Assembly: GCA_964612185.1 (NCBI GenBank)
Contig: CAZTCR010000053.1
Location: 1-18,531, forward strand
Origin: UBA1447 sp964612185
GTDB lineage: Bacteria > Bacillota > Clostridia > Oscillospirales > Acutalibacteraceae
Reading direction: 5' to 3'
Length of the DNA: 18,531 nucleotides
Below are positions 1 to 6,813 of this stretch, in pieces. Made by a program: the position numbers and the translations under genes. The notes below the pieces were generated by a model. It searched no databases and was not told the origin of the DNA. It was given only the letters and a program-made list of their open reading frames with translations. The stretch's first letter is position 1, and each line of letters opens with the position of its first letter.

Positions 1-73
1 CTATGGTTATTATATCATTTTTCAGGGTTGGTTTGAAGAGTTTTGTAACAGTCTGACGTCTCCTTGTGTTCTC

Positions 74-106
74 AGCCGGCTGTCCTTTTCGGGCGGCCGG
101 TTTTCT
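74..106 (+). terminator. Intrinsic terminator of a gene upstream of the window
   Basis: A stem pairs 76-85 (CCGGCTGTCC) with 91-100 (GGGCGGCCGG), using two G-U pairs, across a TTTTC loop, and is followed by TTTTCT. This is a standard rho-independent terminator reading rightwards, so it most likely ends a plus-strand gene lying left of position 1. Positions 1-73 show no gene. Confidence 0.7.
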
Positions 107-165
107 ATTAGCAGCCGGGCTGTGTCCAATTCATTGTGCCTATACAAAAAGCCTTCCCGCAGCAC

Positions 166-194
166 TTGACAAGTATTCGTCATACGCCTATAAT
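166..194 (+). promoter_or_regulatory. Consensus sigma-A promoter of the radical SAM operon
   Basis: TTGACA (166-171) and TATAAT (189-194) are separated by exactly 17 bases, a perfect match to the housekeeping promoter consensus. Transcription should start near 201, giving a leader of about 37 bases before the ATG at 238. The predicted start site coincides with a LexA-like box at 200-213, so such a strong promoter may normally be repressed. Confidence 0.85.
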
Positions 195-199
195 ACTCT

Positions 200-213
200 C
201 GAACAAATGTTTG
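200..213 (+). promoter_or_regulatory. Candidate LexA/DinR (SOS) box
   Basis: CGAACAAATGTTTG matches the published Bacillus/Firmicutes SOS consensus CGAACRNRYGTTYC at 13 of 14 positions, differing only at the last base. It lies six bases after the -10 hexamer, over the expected transcription start, where a bound repressor would block initiation. The downstream genes belong to families predicted to act in DNA repair, which fits damage-inducible control. The match and position are seen directly; binding by LexA is inferred. Confidence 0.7.
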
Positions 214-237
214 TTTTATTGCGACAGGGAGATCGGT

Positions 238-1545
238 ATGGACATTTATGAAAAGCTCCGAATTCTGACAGATTCGGCCAAGTATGATGTTGCCTGCACC
301 AGCAGCGGCTCCAGCTCAAGCGGCGCGGGCAGCGCCATGGGCAACACCGTTGCCTGCGGTATTTGCCACACCTTTGCCGCGGACGGCCGCTGCGTATCCC
401 TGCTCAAAGTGCTCATGAGCAACGCTTGCGTCTATGACTGCCTGTACTGCGTCAACCGCGTGACCAACGATGTGGAACGGGCGACTTTCACCCCGCGTGA
501 ACTCGCCGATTTGACCATCGCCTTTTATAAACGCAACTACATTGAAGGCCTGTTTCTCAGTTCAGGCGTCATTAAAAACCCCGATTACACTTGCGAGCGC
601 ATGATTGAATCGCTGCGTATTCTGCGTGAGGAGTACGGCTTCGGCGGTTATATCCACACCAAAGCGATTCCGGGTGCCGACAACCGTCTGCTCGAACGGC
701 TCGGCTGTTTGGCAGACAGGATGAGTGTCAACATCGAACTGCCTTCGCAGCAAAGCCTACAGCTGCTCGCGCCGAATAAAACCAGGGAATCTATTCTGCG
801 GCCGATGGGGATGATCAGGGAACGGATTCTTGATAACACAACCGGCAGCCTTGTTTCAAAAAGCCGCGCCGCGCGTTTCGCTCCCGCCGGGCAGAGCACG
901 CAGCTCATCGTCGGAGCAACACCCGAAAGTGACTATCAAATCATCTCGCTTTCCGCCGCGCTGTACAAGAAATACGCGCTCAAGCGCGTGTTTTATTCCG
1001 CATACATTCCCGTTGCCGAAAACACGCTGCTGCCCGCTGTCACCACCAAACCGCCGTTGCTGCGGGAGCACCGCCTCTACCAGGCGGATTGGCTGCTGCG
1101 CTTTTACGGTTTTGATGCGGGGGAACTGCTGGACGAAGCGCACTGCAACTTCAACGAGTTTATCGACCCCAAATGCAATTGGGCGCTCAACCACCTCGAG
1201 CAGTTCCCCGTTGATGTCAATACCGCCCCGCGGGAAATGCTCCTGCGCGTGCCGGGGTTCGGTGTCACCGGTGTCAAGCGGATTCTGCAAGCGCGTCGCG
1301 CGGGCTCGCTTAGTTTCGACAGCCTCAAAAAACTCGGCGTTACCCTCAAGCGAGCGCAGTATTTCATCACCTGCTCAACCAAAGCGGTGCCGGGGTTGGT
1401 CTTCACGCACGAGCGTATTCTGCGCGCCCTGATGTCCGACAACTGCCGCAACGCTTACGAGGCGGGGGGATATGAGCAACTGAGCCTGTATGCCCCCGCG
1501 CCGGATAGGGAGGATCGTGTCAAATGCCTGACCGGTCAGCTGTAA
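238..1545 (+). CDS. Putative DNA modification/repair radical SAM protein (TIGR03916-like)
   Basis: A 435-residue radical SAM protein. The AdoMet-cluster motif C-x3-C-x2-C is C64, C68 and C71 (NACVYDCLYC). Four more cysteines lie ahead of it (C20, C40, C43, C52, in VAC...ACGIC...DGRC) and could ligate a second iron-sulfur cluster. The middle carries YIEGLFLSSG and DRMSVNIELP, typical of the family that travels with uracil-DNA-glycosylase-linked proteins. The C-terminus (about residues 322-375, VDVNTAPREMLLRVPGFG) is a helix-hairpin-helix DNA-binding motif. The start is set by AGGGAG at 226-231; an in-frame ATG at 136 is excluded because it lies upstream of the promoter. The reaction catalysed is unknown; a role in DNA repair or base modification is inferred from the family, the HhH motif, the SOS-like box and the partner gene, which overlaps by 22 bp. 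Confidence 0.88.
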   Translation: MDIYEKLRILTDSAKYDVACTSSGSSSSGAGSAMGNTVACGICHTFAADGRCVSLLKVLMSNACVYDCLYCVNRVTNDVERATFTPRELADLTIAFYKRNYIEGLFLSSGVIKNPDYTCERMIESLRILREEYGFGGYIHTKAIPGADNRLLERLGCLADRMSVNIELPSQQSLQLLAPNKTRESILRPMGMIRERILDNTTGSLVSKSRAARFAPAGQSTQLIVGATPESDYQIISLSAALYKKYALKRVFYSAYIPVAENTLLPAVTTKPPLLREHRLYQADWLLRFYGFDAGELLDEAHCNFNEFIDPKCNWALNHLEQFPVDVNTAPREMLLRVPGFGVTGVKRILQARRAGSLSFDSLKKLGVTLKRAQYFITCSTKAVPGLVFTHERILRALMSDNCRNAYEAGGYEQLSLYAPAPDREDRVKCLTGQL

Positions 1546-2357
1546 ATTATGTGTATGACGGCAGCTTTGAGGGCTTTTTGAGCCTGGTGTTCGATAGCTG
1601 GCGCAAAAAGGAACTGCCTGCTATGGTCTTTCCGGCCGGTGCGGAGCAGCTTACGCTATTCCCCTCTTTTTTCATCGAAACAGATGATGAAAAGTCGTTG
1701 AGGGTTGAAAAGGGTATCATCAAAGCCGCCGGTAGGGACGCTTTTTATAAAGTTGAGCAGTGTTTCCTCTCCTGCGTGGACGGCAAGGAACTGCTTTTAC
1801 TCGACTATATCCGCCTTTGTATCGGTCATGGAAAAAAGGTGCTCTCGATGCTCGCCGACAACACAGTCCACGCGGTCGAAAAGGCCGCTTTTGCCTGCGC
1901 GCGGGAGGGACACCACTATAAAGGCTTTGTCCGCTTTTCGGTACACGGGGATGTGATGACCGCCGTCATTGAGCCGAAACACAGCGTCCTGCCGCTGATT
2001 GCCGGTCATTTTTGTGAGCGCTATCATGCCGAAAATTTTATTATCTACGACAAAACGCACGGTTCTGCCTTGATTTATTCCAAGGGGAACCGCGCGATAG
2101 TCCCGGCGGAGGGTTTTGAGCCGCCCCGGGCGGACACAAGCGAAATTGAAGCCAGGCGTTTGTGGAAACTTTTTTATGACACGATTGCCATTGAACAGCG
2201 GGACAATCCGCGCTGTAGAATGTCCATGATGCCAAAAAGATTTTGGAGTTGTTTGACCGAAATGGAGGAAGACACACAAGCCTGCTCGCTGCCGCAGCCG
2301 GGTGGTTTACCCGAACGGACGGATATTGGCAGCTTTGACCGGGTGCTTCAGCCTTGA
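1524..2357 (+). CDS. DUF4130-type probable DNA metabolism protein (TIGR03915-like)
   Basis: A 277-residue protein starting inside the end of the radical SAM gene (22-bp overlap) behind AGGGAGGA at 1507-1514, so the two are almost certainly co-translated. The N-terminus (VYDGSFEGFLSLVFDSW) and the central RFSVHGDVMTAVIEPKHSV and HFCERYHAENFIIYDKTHG segments match the DUF4130 family, which sits beside the radical SAM partner in many bacteria and in some proteobacteria is fused to a uracil-DNA glycosylase domain. Here no glycosylase domain is attached: the protein ends soon after the DUF4130 core. Biochemical function is unknown; a joint role with the radical SAM enzyme in DNA repair is inferred from conserved pairing. 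Confidence 0.85.
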   Translation: MPDRSAVNYVYDGSFEGFLSLVFDSWRKKELPAMVFPAGAEQLTLFPSFFIETDDEKSLRVEKGIIKAAGRDAFYKVEQCFLSCVDGKELLLLDYIRLCIGHGKKVLSMLADNTVHAVEKAAFACAREGHHYKGFVRFSVHGDVMTAVIEPKHSVLPLIAGHFCERYHAENFIIYDKTHGSALIYSKGNRAIVPAEGFEPPRADTSEIEARRLWKLFYDTIAIEQRDNPRCRMSMMPKRFWSCLTEMEEDTQACSLPQPGGLPERTDIGSFDRVLQP

Positions 2358-2428
2358 CTGGAAGCAAGCGATTCTCAACACAGGGGCAGACCGAAAGGTT
2401 TATCGTTTTCTGTTTAAATTTCGCGTCA

Positions 2429-2457
2429 TTGTGAAATATAGCATTGTTTGGTATAAT
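2429..2457 (+). promoter_or_regulatory. uvrC promoter
   Basis: TTGTGA (2429-2434) and TATAAT (2452-2457) are 17 bases apart, and the ATG follows 31 bases after the -10. uvrC therefore has its own promoter and need not depend on the operon upstream. No LexA-type box is visible here. Confidence 0.75.
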
Positions 2458-2487
2458 GTCTGTAATGCTATTTAATCAGGTGACAAA

Positions 2488-4341
2488 ATGGACGAAACCC
2501 TTCAAAAGCTCCGCGAAAAATCGATGCGCCTGCCGCAGACACCCGGTGTTTATTTGATGAAAAACGCCAAGGGTGAGATCATCTATGTCGGCAAGGCGAA
2601 AGCGCTCAAAAACCGCGTGAGCAGCTATTTCGGTGGAACGAGCAACCAATATATCAAAGTGATAAAAATGGTGGAGAAAGTCGCCGATTTTGACTATATT
2701 CTCACCGACAGCGAGTTTGAGGCGTTGGTGCTGGAATGCAGTTTGATTAAGCAGCACATGCCCAAATACAACATCCTGCTCAAAGACGACAAGGGCTACC
2801 ATTACATTAAAATCACCAAAGGCCCCTGGCCGTCTATCACGGCTGTTAAAAAAATGGCAGACGACGGCGCGGAATACATCGGCCCTTATACAAACTCTTT
2901 TGCCGTATCCAAACCGGTGGACGAGGCGCTTAAAATATTCCGTCTGCCGCAATGTTCCAAAACCTTTCCGGCGGACTGGGGCAAGAGCCGCCCCTGCCTG
3001 AACTTTTTTATTCAGCAGTGCGCCGCTCCCTGCGCCGGCAAGATTAAAGAAGCTGCGTACAACGAAGCGGTCACCGAAGCGGTTGCCTTTTTAAAAGGCG
3101 GCAGCGGCGCGGCGCTGAAGGATTTGCAGCGGCGCATGGAGGCAGCGGCGGAAAATCTGGAGTATGAAAAGGCCGGCAGACTCCGGGACACCATTGCCGC
3201 GATTAAGCGGATGAATGAAAAGCAAAAAGTCGTTTCCGCCGGTGTAAATGAGCAGGATGTGTTTGCCGTTGTGCAGGGCAGCACACAAGCGGACCCCCGC
3301 ACGAGCGACAAGGCCTGCATGGCGGTGCTGCGTTTTGCCGGCGGGCGGTTGTTTGACAGCGAGCACTTCATCTTTGACAATCCGGAGAATTTGCCCGCCG
3401 CGCGCCATGAACTGCTGCGGAGCTTTTACATGATGCGGGACCATGTGCCGCCCAGAATTGCCGTAGACGGTGAAGTGGAGGACGCGGAGCTGATTGCCGA
3501 GTGGCTCACTGCCAAAGCAGGGCGCAAGGTCACCGTTGCCGTACCGCAAAAGGGCAAGCAGGCGGAACTGATGGCGCTATGCCGCTCCAATGCTGCGGAA
3601 AAACTGGCTAACACCATCGGCAGAACGGGAAAAGACACCGCCGCGCTGGATGAACTCGCAAGGCTGCTCGGGCTCCCCTCCCCGCCGGAATACATTGAAG
3701 CCTATGATATTTCCCACACCGCCGGCAGTGAAAATGTGGCGGGCATGGTGGTTTTCAAAAATGGCATTCCCTATAAGTCAGCCTATAAGCGGTTTATGAT
3801 CAAGGGATTCGCCGGGCAGGACGACTACGCATCCATGGCGGAGGTTGTAACCCGCCGCCTGCAGCGGTATACAGATGAAAAAGAAACCGGCGACGGTTTC
3901 GGCAGACTGCCGGATTTGATCCTGCTCGACGGCGGGCAGGGGCAAGTGAGCGCCGTATTGCCCGTGTTGGCGCAATTCGGGTTGAATATCCCCCTGTTCG
4001 GCATGGTCAAAGATAACCGCCACCGCACCCGTGCCATCGCCCAAGGCGGCGGAGAAATCGCGCTCAACTCAAAGCGGGCGGCCTTTACGCTGGTGTCCGC
4101 CATTCAGGATGAGGTTCACCGTTTTTCGGTAGACTATCACCGTAAAAAGCGCAAAACATCCACGCTCGCCGGCACCCTGACCAATATCGAGGGCGTCGGT
4201 AAAGCCAGGGCAAAAGCACTGCTCGTACATTTTAAGACCATGAAGGCGATTAAAGAGGCAAGCATGGAACAGTTGATGACGGTAAAAGGGATGAGCGAAC
4301 GGGTTGCAAGGAATGTTTTTGAGGCAATGCGCGGAGAATAG
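2488..4341 (+). CDS. uvrC: UvrABC excinuclease subunit C
   Basis: 617 residues, the normal UvrC length. UvrC makes both incisions flanking a bulky DNA lesion in nucleotide excision repair, after UvrA/UvrB recognition. The N-terminal GIY-YIG nuclease domain (about 14-95) is clear from PGVYLM...IIYVGKAKALKNRV and makes the 3' incision. A UvrB-interacting UVR motif lies at about 211-245 (ENLEYEKAGRLRD). The RNase H-like domain making the 5' incision carries D407 (YDISH), D481 (LLDGGQGQ) and H544 (EVHRF). The last 50 residues hold a tandem helix-hairpin-helix (NIEGVGKARAKALL...VKGMSERVARNV). AGGTGA at 2478-2483 supports the start. It follows another putative repair operon on the same strand. Confidence 0.98.
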   Translation: MDETLQKLREKSMRLPQTPGVYLMKNAKGEIIYVGKAKALKNRVSSYFGGTSNQYIKVIKMVEKVADFDYILTDSEFEALVLECSLIKQHMPKYNILLKDDKGYHYIKITKGPWPSITAVKKMADDGAEYIGPYTNSFAVSKPVDEALKIFRLPQCSKTFPADWGKSRPCLNFFIQQCAAPCAGKIKEAAYNEAVTEAVAFLKGGSGAALKDLQRRMEAAAENLEYEKAGRLRDTIAAIKRMNEKQKVVSAGVNEQDVFAVVQGSTQADPRTSDKACMAVLRFAGGRLFDSEHFIFDNPENLPAARHELLRSFYMMRDHVPPRIAVDGEVEDAELIAEWLTAKAGRKVTVAVPQKGKQAELMALCRSNAAEKLANTIGRTGKDTAALDELARLLGLPSPPEYIEAYDISHTAGSENVAGMVVFKNGIPYKSAYKRFMIKGFAGQDDYASMAEVVTRRLQRYTDEKETGDGFGRLPDLILLDGGQGQVSAVLPVLAQFGLNIPLFGMVKDNRHRTRAIAQGGGEIALNSKRAAFTLVSAIQDEVHRFSVDYHRKKRKTSTLAGTLTNIEGVGKARAKALLVHFKTMKAIKEASMEQLMTVKGMSERVARNVFEAMRGE

Positions 4342-4370
4342 TTCACGGCAGAGCCTTGCAGAATCCTCCT

Positions 4371-4522
4371 GTCATCAGCGGATGACATCCCCCTTTAGCA
4401 AGGGGGACAAGTAATTCTTCCTGCTTGCCTCCCGACTTGCCTCCCTTCCAAAAAGCTTTAGCTTTTTTAAAGGAATGACGAAGTCATTCTATGTGAAACG
4501 GGATGGGGACCGCCGAGGCGGT
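4371..4522. repeat. Hairpin-rich intergenic repeat between uvrC and rsmD
   Basis: The gap after uvrC contains five consecutive inverted repeats: GTCATC/GATGAC (4371-4386), TCCCCCTT/AAGGGGGA with a TAGC loop (4388-4407), AAAAAGC/GCTTTTT around TTTA (about 4449-4468), GAATGAC/GTCATTC around GAA (4473-4489) and ACCGCC/GGCGGT around GA (4509-4522). The modules resemble repetitive intergenic sequence common in Ruminococcaceae genomes. It does not encode a protein and lacks the U-tract of a classical terminator, except that the third hairpin ends in TTTTTT and could terminate uvrC transcription. Membership of a genome-wide repeat family is inferred. Confidence 0.6.
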
Positions 4523-4540
4523 GGTGGGATTTATTTTTAC

Positions 4541-4570
4541 TTGACAATATACCACCCTTGGTGTGATAAT
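4541..4570 (+). promoter_or_regulatory. rsmD promoter with extended -10
   Basis: TTGACA (4541-4546) and GATAAT (4565-4570) with an 18-base spacer and a TGn extension (TGT at 4562-4564) immediately before the -10. It begins about 20 bases after the hairpin-rich repeat and probably drives rsmD, coaD and the coiled-coil gene. Confidence 0.75.
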
Positions 4571-4602
4571 GTAAGATACAAAAACCGGACGGAGAATACC
4601 CG

Positions 4603-5133
4603 ATGAGAGTCATAACAGGCACGGCAAAAGGCAGAAAACTGAAGACCCTGGAAGGCGAAAATGTGCGCCCTACCATCGAAAGGGTAAAAGAGGCGGTTTT
4701 CAGCATTATCCAATTTGAAATTGAAGGGCGCAGAGTGCTCGACCTTTTTGCGGGTTCCGGTCAGCTCGGTATTGAAGCGTTAAGCAGAAGCGCGGTTTCC
4801 GCGGTGTTTATCGATTCGGACAAAGCCGCTGTTGCCGTTATAAAAGATAACTTGGAAGCAACCAAACTCACCGACAAAGCAACCGTTTTGCAAACGGATG
4901 CCCTCTCGTTCCTGCAAACATCGAACCTGACTTTTGACATCGCGTTTTTAGACCCGCCCTACAGTACCGGCATCCTTCAAAAGGTTCTGCCGCCGGTTGC
5001 CGCAAAAATCGCGCCGGGCGGAATTATATTATGTGAATCGCCCTTTGGCGAAGATCTGCCCCAAACTTTGGGCGAACTCAAGCTGACCCGCATATACCGG
5101 TATGGTAAGACAGCGGTTACGACATACCGCTAA
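4603..5133 (+). CDS. rsmD: 16S rRNA (guanine(966)-N(2))-methyltransferase
   Basis: 176 residues, close to the usual RsmD size of about 180-190. The enzyme transfers a methyl group from SAM to G966 of 16S rRNA during small-subunit assembly. The N-terminus has the family signature (MRVITGTAKGRKL, VRPTIERVKEAVFSI). The Rossmann-fold SAM-binding motif is DLFAGSGQLGIEALSR (47-62) and the catalytic motif is DPPY (117-120). ACGGAG at 4589-4594 supports the ATG. The rsmD-coaD pairing is a standard arrangement in Firmicutes, although here a 127-bp gap with strong secondary structure separates them. Confidence 0.95.
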   Translation: MRVITGTAKGRKLKTLEGENVRPTIERVKEAVFSIIQFEIEGRRVLDLFAGSGQLGIEALSRSAVSAVFIDSDKAAVAVIKDNLEATKLTDKATVLQTDALSFLQTSNLTFDIAFLDPPYSTGILQKVLPPVAAKIAPGGIILCESPFGEDLPQTLGELKLTRIYRYGKTAVTTYR

Positions 5134-5139
5134 CATAGT

Positions 5140-5223
5140 CAAATGCAAGCATTTGCCATTTAGAGTTTCCACTGCCGGCGTAAAGCATGCCGGCAACCGC
5201 CCTGGGCGGTGACGTGAAAACTC
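5140..5223 (+). other. Possible structured RNA or palindromic repeat upstream of coaD
   Basis: A small hairpin, CAAATG/CATTTG with a CAAG loop (5140-5155), precedes a compact three-way junction. P1 pairs 5163-5172 with 5214-5223 (9 of 10 pairs, one C-A mismatch). P2 pairs TGCCGGC (5173-5179) with GCCGGCA (5189-5195). P3 pairs ACCGCC (5196-5201) with GGCGGT (5205-5210). Only GAC (5211-5213) is left unpaired at the junction. There is no U-tract, so it is not a plain terminator. It does not match a riboswitch or ribozyme that I recognise. An inserted palindromic repeat is the main alternative. Confidence 0.45.
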
Positions 5224-5260
5224 GGAAGTTGTTATTGCTCAGCAGAAAAGAGGTTTCATT

Positions 5261-5758
5261 GTGAAAATTGCGATTTGTCCCGGCAGTTTTGACCCTGTCA
5301 CAAAAGGGCATGTGGATGTCATCACCCGCACGGCCAAGATGTTCGACAAGGTGATTGTTGTTGTGATGATTAATTACCACAAACCCGAAAGAGCGTTTAC
5401 AGCCGAAGAACGCGTGGACCTGCTTAAACGCTGCACAGCAAATTTGAAAAATGTTGAAATTGATATGTACAGCGGACTGCTTGCCGAATACGCGAAAATC
5501 CGCGGCGCCGTCGCCATCGTGAAGGGGCTGCGCGCCGTATCGGACTTTGAAAATGAGTTTCAGCAGGCACTGACAAACAAAAAGCTGAACCCGGATTTGG
5601 AAACCGTTTTTGTGACGGCTAACGCGGAAAATATGTTTCTGTCCTCCAGTGTTGTGAAACAGGTGTGCGAGTTCGGCGGGGATATATCCGACTTTGTACC
5701 GGAGGAAGTCAGAGACGATATTATAAAAAGACTAAAAGGAAAGGAAGCGCAGAGATGA
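5261..5758 (+). CDS. coaD: Phosphopantetheine adenylyltransferase
   Basis: 165 residues, typical length for CoaD. It joins ATP and 4'-phosphopantetheine to give dephospho-CoA, the penultimate step of coenzyme A synthesis, in the cytoplasm. The nucleotidyltransferase motif T-x-G-H is T14-K-G-H17 (PGSFDPVTKGHVD). GLRAVSDFENEFQ and the C-terminal LSSSVVKQV (counterpart of the usual ISSS-x-V/I) complete the family pattern. The start is GTG, supported by AAGAGG at 5248-5253, seven bases ahead. Its stop overlaps the next start codon as ATGA, coupling it to the coiled-coil gene. Confidence 0.96.
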   Translation: MKIAICPGSFDPVTKGHVDVITRTAKMFDKVIVVVMINYHKPERAFTAEERVDLLKRCTANLKNVEIDMYSGLLAEYAKIRGAVAIVKGLRAVSDFENEFQQALTNKKLNPDLETVFVTANAENMFLSSSVVKQVCEFGGDISDFVPEEVRDDIIKRLKGKEAQR

Positions 5759-6492
5759 ATATTGACGAACTGCTTGACCAAATCGAGGATGTGCTCGAAT
5801 CCGGCAAAAACATGCCCTTTTCCTCCAAAGCGCTAATCAATGCCGAAGAGATTAAAACCTGTATTGAAGATATCCGCATGAATCTGCCAAGTGAAATCAG
5901 CCAGGCAAAAGCCATCGCCGCGGACGAGCACAACATCCTCGCGAAGGCGAACAGCCAGGCATCCGACATTGTGGGGCAGGCGCGGGATAAAGCCGAAAAA
6001 ACCATGACGGATACCAAAAATGAAATCGGCGTTCTGATCGCAAAAGCTGATGAGATCACCAAAAAGAAGGTTGCCGAGGCTACCGAGCAGGCAAACAGAA
6101 CCATCGCGGGGGCGCAGGCGCAAGCTGCGGAAATGGTTGCCGCCCATGAAATAACGCGCCAAGCCAAGGACAGCGCCGCGCAAATCAAAAAACAGGCGCA
6201 GGACGAAGCGGATGCCATCCTCATGAAAGCAAAGGAACAAGCCGACCAACTGCTGCATTCCGCTAAAACGGAAAAGGAGCAGGAAGTTCTTTACACCAAA
6301 GAGCGTGCGGACAAGATGGTTGCCGATGCCGAAAAGTGGTCCAACGAACTGCGCACATCCGCTTGGAACCATGCGGAAAAGATTATGAAAGAAGCAAACG
6401 ATGCGTTAACCGTCTGCTCCAACAAGGTCAACGAATCCAAGCAAAAAATCAGCGATGCCATCCAACGGGTCAACAGCATCAACATCAATTAG
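5755..6492 (+). CDS. Alanine-rich coiled-coil protein linked to coaD
   Basis: 245 residues. The start ATG overlaps the coaD stop (ATGA, 5755-5758), so translation is coupled. From about residue 50 to 215 the sequence is one long run of Ala, Glu, Lys and Gln with repeating AXXX/KAXEQA patterns (for example AKANSQASDIVGQARDKAEK), typical of a continuous coiled coil like that of ATP synthase subunit b/H or DivIVA-type scaffolds. There is no signal peptide or membrane segment. The first 50 residues (MNIDELLDQIEDVLESGKNM) form a short, more acidic head. Such proteins are often annotated as 'ATPase' or V-type ATPase subunit H-like in Clostridia, but no nucleotide-binding motif is present. Function is unknown; a structural or cell-envelope scaffold role is conceivable. 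Confidence 0.85.
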   Translation: MNIDELLDQIEDVLESGKNMPFSSKALINAEEIKTCIEDIRMNLPSEISQAKAIAADEHNILAKANSQASDIVGQARDKAEKTMTDTKNEIGVLIAKADEITKKKVAEATEQANRTIAGAQAQAAEMVAAHEITRQAKDSAAQIKKQAQDEADAILMKAKEQADQLLHSAKTEKEQEVLYTKERADKMVADAEKWSNELRTSAWNHAEKIMKEANDALTVCSNKVNESKQKISDAIQRVNSININ

Positions 6493-6557
6493 CGGCGGCG
6501 CAATCATCGGAAACAGCAACCTGATTTTGACCGTAAGTCGGTTGACAGATAAACAAC

Positions 6558-6585
6558 CGGGGCGAAGCAATTCGCCCCGTTCCTT
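6558..6585 (+). terminator. Terminator of the rsmD-coaD-coiled-coil operon
   Basis: A perfect 9-bp stem CGGGGCGAA (6558-6566)/TTCGCCCCG (6571-6579) closed by a GNRA-type GCAA tetraloop, followed by TTCCTTT. The U-tract is interrupted, so termination may be imperfect, but its position 65 bp after the coiled-coil gene fits an operon end. Confidence 0.7.
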
Positions 6586-6631
6586 TAGAAAATCTGTTTG
6601 AGTTTCATTACATAAAATCATCCCAAAACGG

Positions 6632-6660
6632 TTGATTTAATCGAATACGCGTGGTATAAT
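6632..6660 (+). promoter_or_regulatory. tRNA-Gly promoter
   Basis: TTGATT (6632-6637) and TATAAT (6655-6660) at a 17-base spacing, with a TGG extension just before the -10. The tRNA begins 12 bases further on, a normal distance for a tRNA promoter. Confidence 0.8.
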
Positions 6661-6672
6661 AGCAAAGCTTTC

Positions 6673-6746
6673 GCGGGATTAGCACATCGGTAGTGCATCG
6701 GCTTCCCAAGCCGAGGAGGCGGGTCCGACTCCCGTATCCCGCTCCA
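6673..6746 (+). tRNA. tRNA-Gly (anticodon CCC)
   Basis: A full cloverleaf: acceptor GCGGGAT (6673-6679)/ATCCCGC (6736-6742); D stem GCAC/GTGC; anticodon stem TCGGC/GCCGA with loop TTCCCAA, giving anticodon CCC at 6705-6707; T stem GCGGG/CCCGT; encoded CCA at 6744-6746 after discriminator T. It decodes GGG. The T loop reads TCCGACT, so position 55 is C rather than the near-invariant T that becomes pseudouridine. The rest is canonical, and a promoter and terminator flank it. An integrase remnant lies immediately downstream. Confidence 0.95.
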
Positions 6747-6751
6747 ATAAT

Positions 6752-6802
6752 AAAAGCCCTTAAACCTTTGATTTGTATAGGTTTAGGGGCTTTTTGTTTT
6801 TT
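6752..6802 (+). terminator. Terminator of tRNA-Gly
   Basis: AAAAGCCCTTAAACCT (6752-6767) pairs along its full length (one G-T wobble) with AGGTTTAGGGGCTTTT (6779-6794); a long T-tract to 6802 follows. A strong rho-independent terminator. Confidence 0.85.
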
Positions 6803-6813
6803 GCCTTATTTAG

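Noticed and set aside
136..237. Upstream start for the radical SAM gene at 136
   Set aside because: This start lies upstream of the promoter, and the added 34 residues do not resemble the family; the ATG at 238 has a good AGGGAG site.
66..251. 61-codon plus-strand ORF at the left end
   Set aside because: It spans the terminator at 74-106 and the consensus promoter at 166-194, has no ribosome binding site, and its composition is not protein-like.
5163..5223. Hammerhead ribozyme or purine-type riboswitch at the three-way junction
   Set aside because: The hammerhead core CUGAUGA and the conserved purine riboswitch loops are absent; only the general topology is shared.
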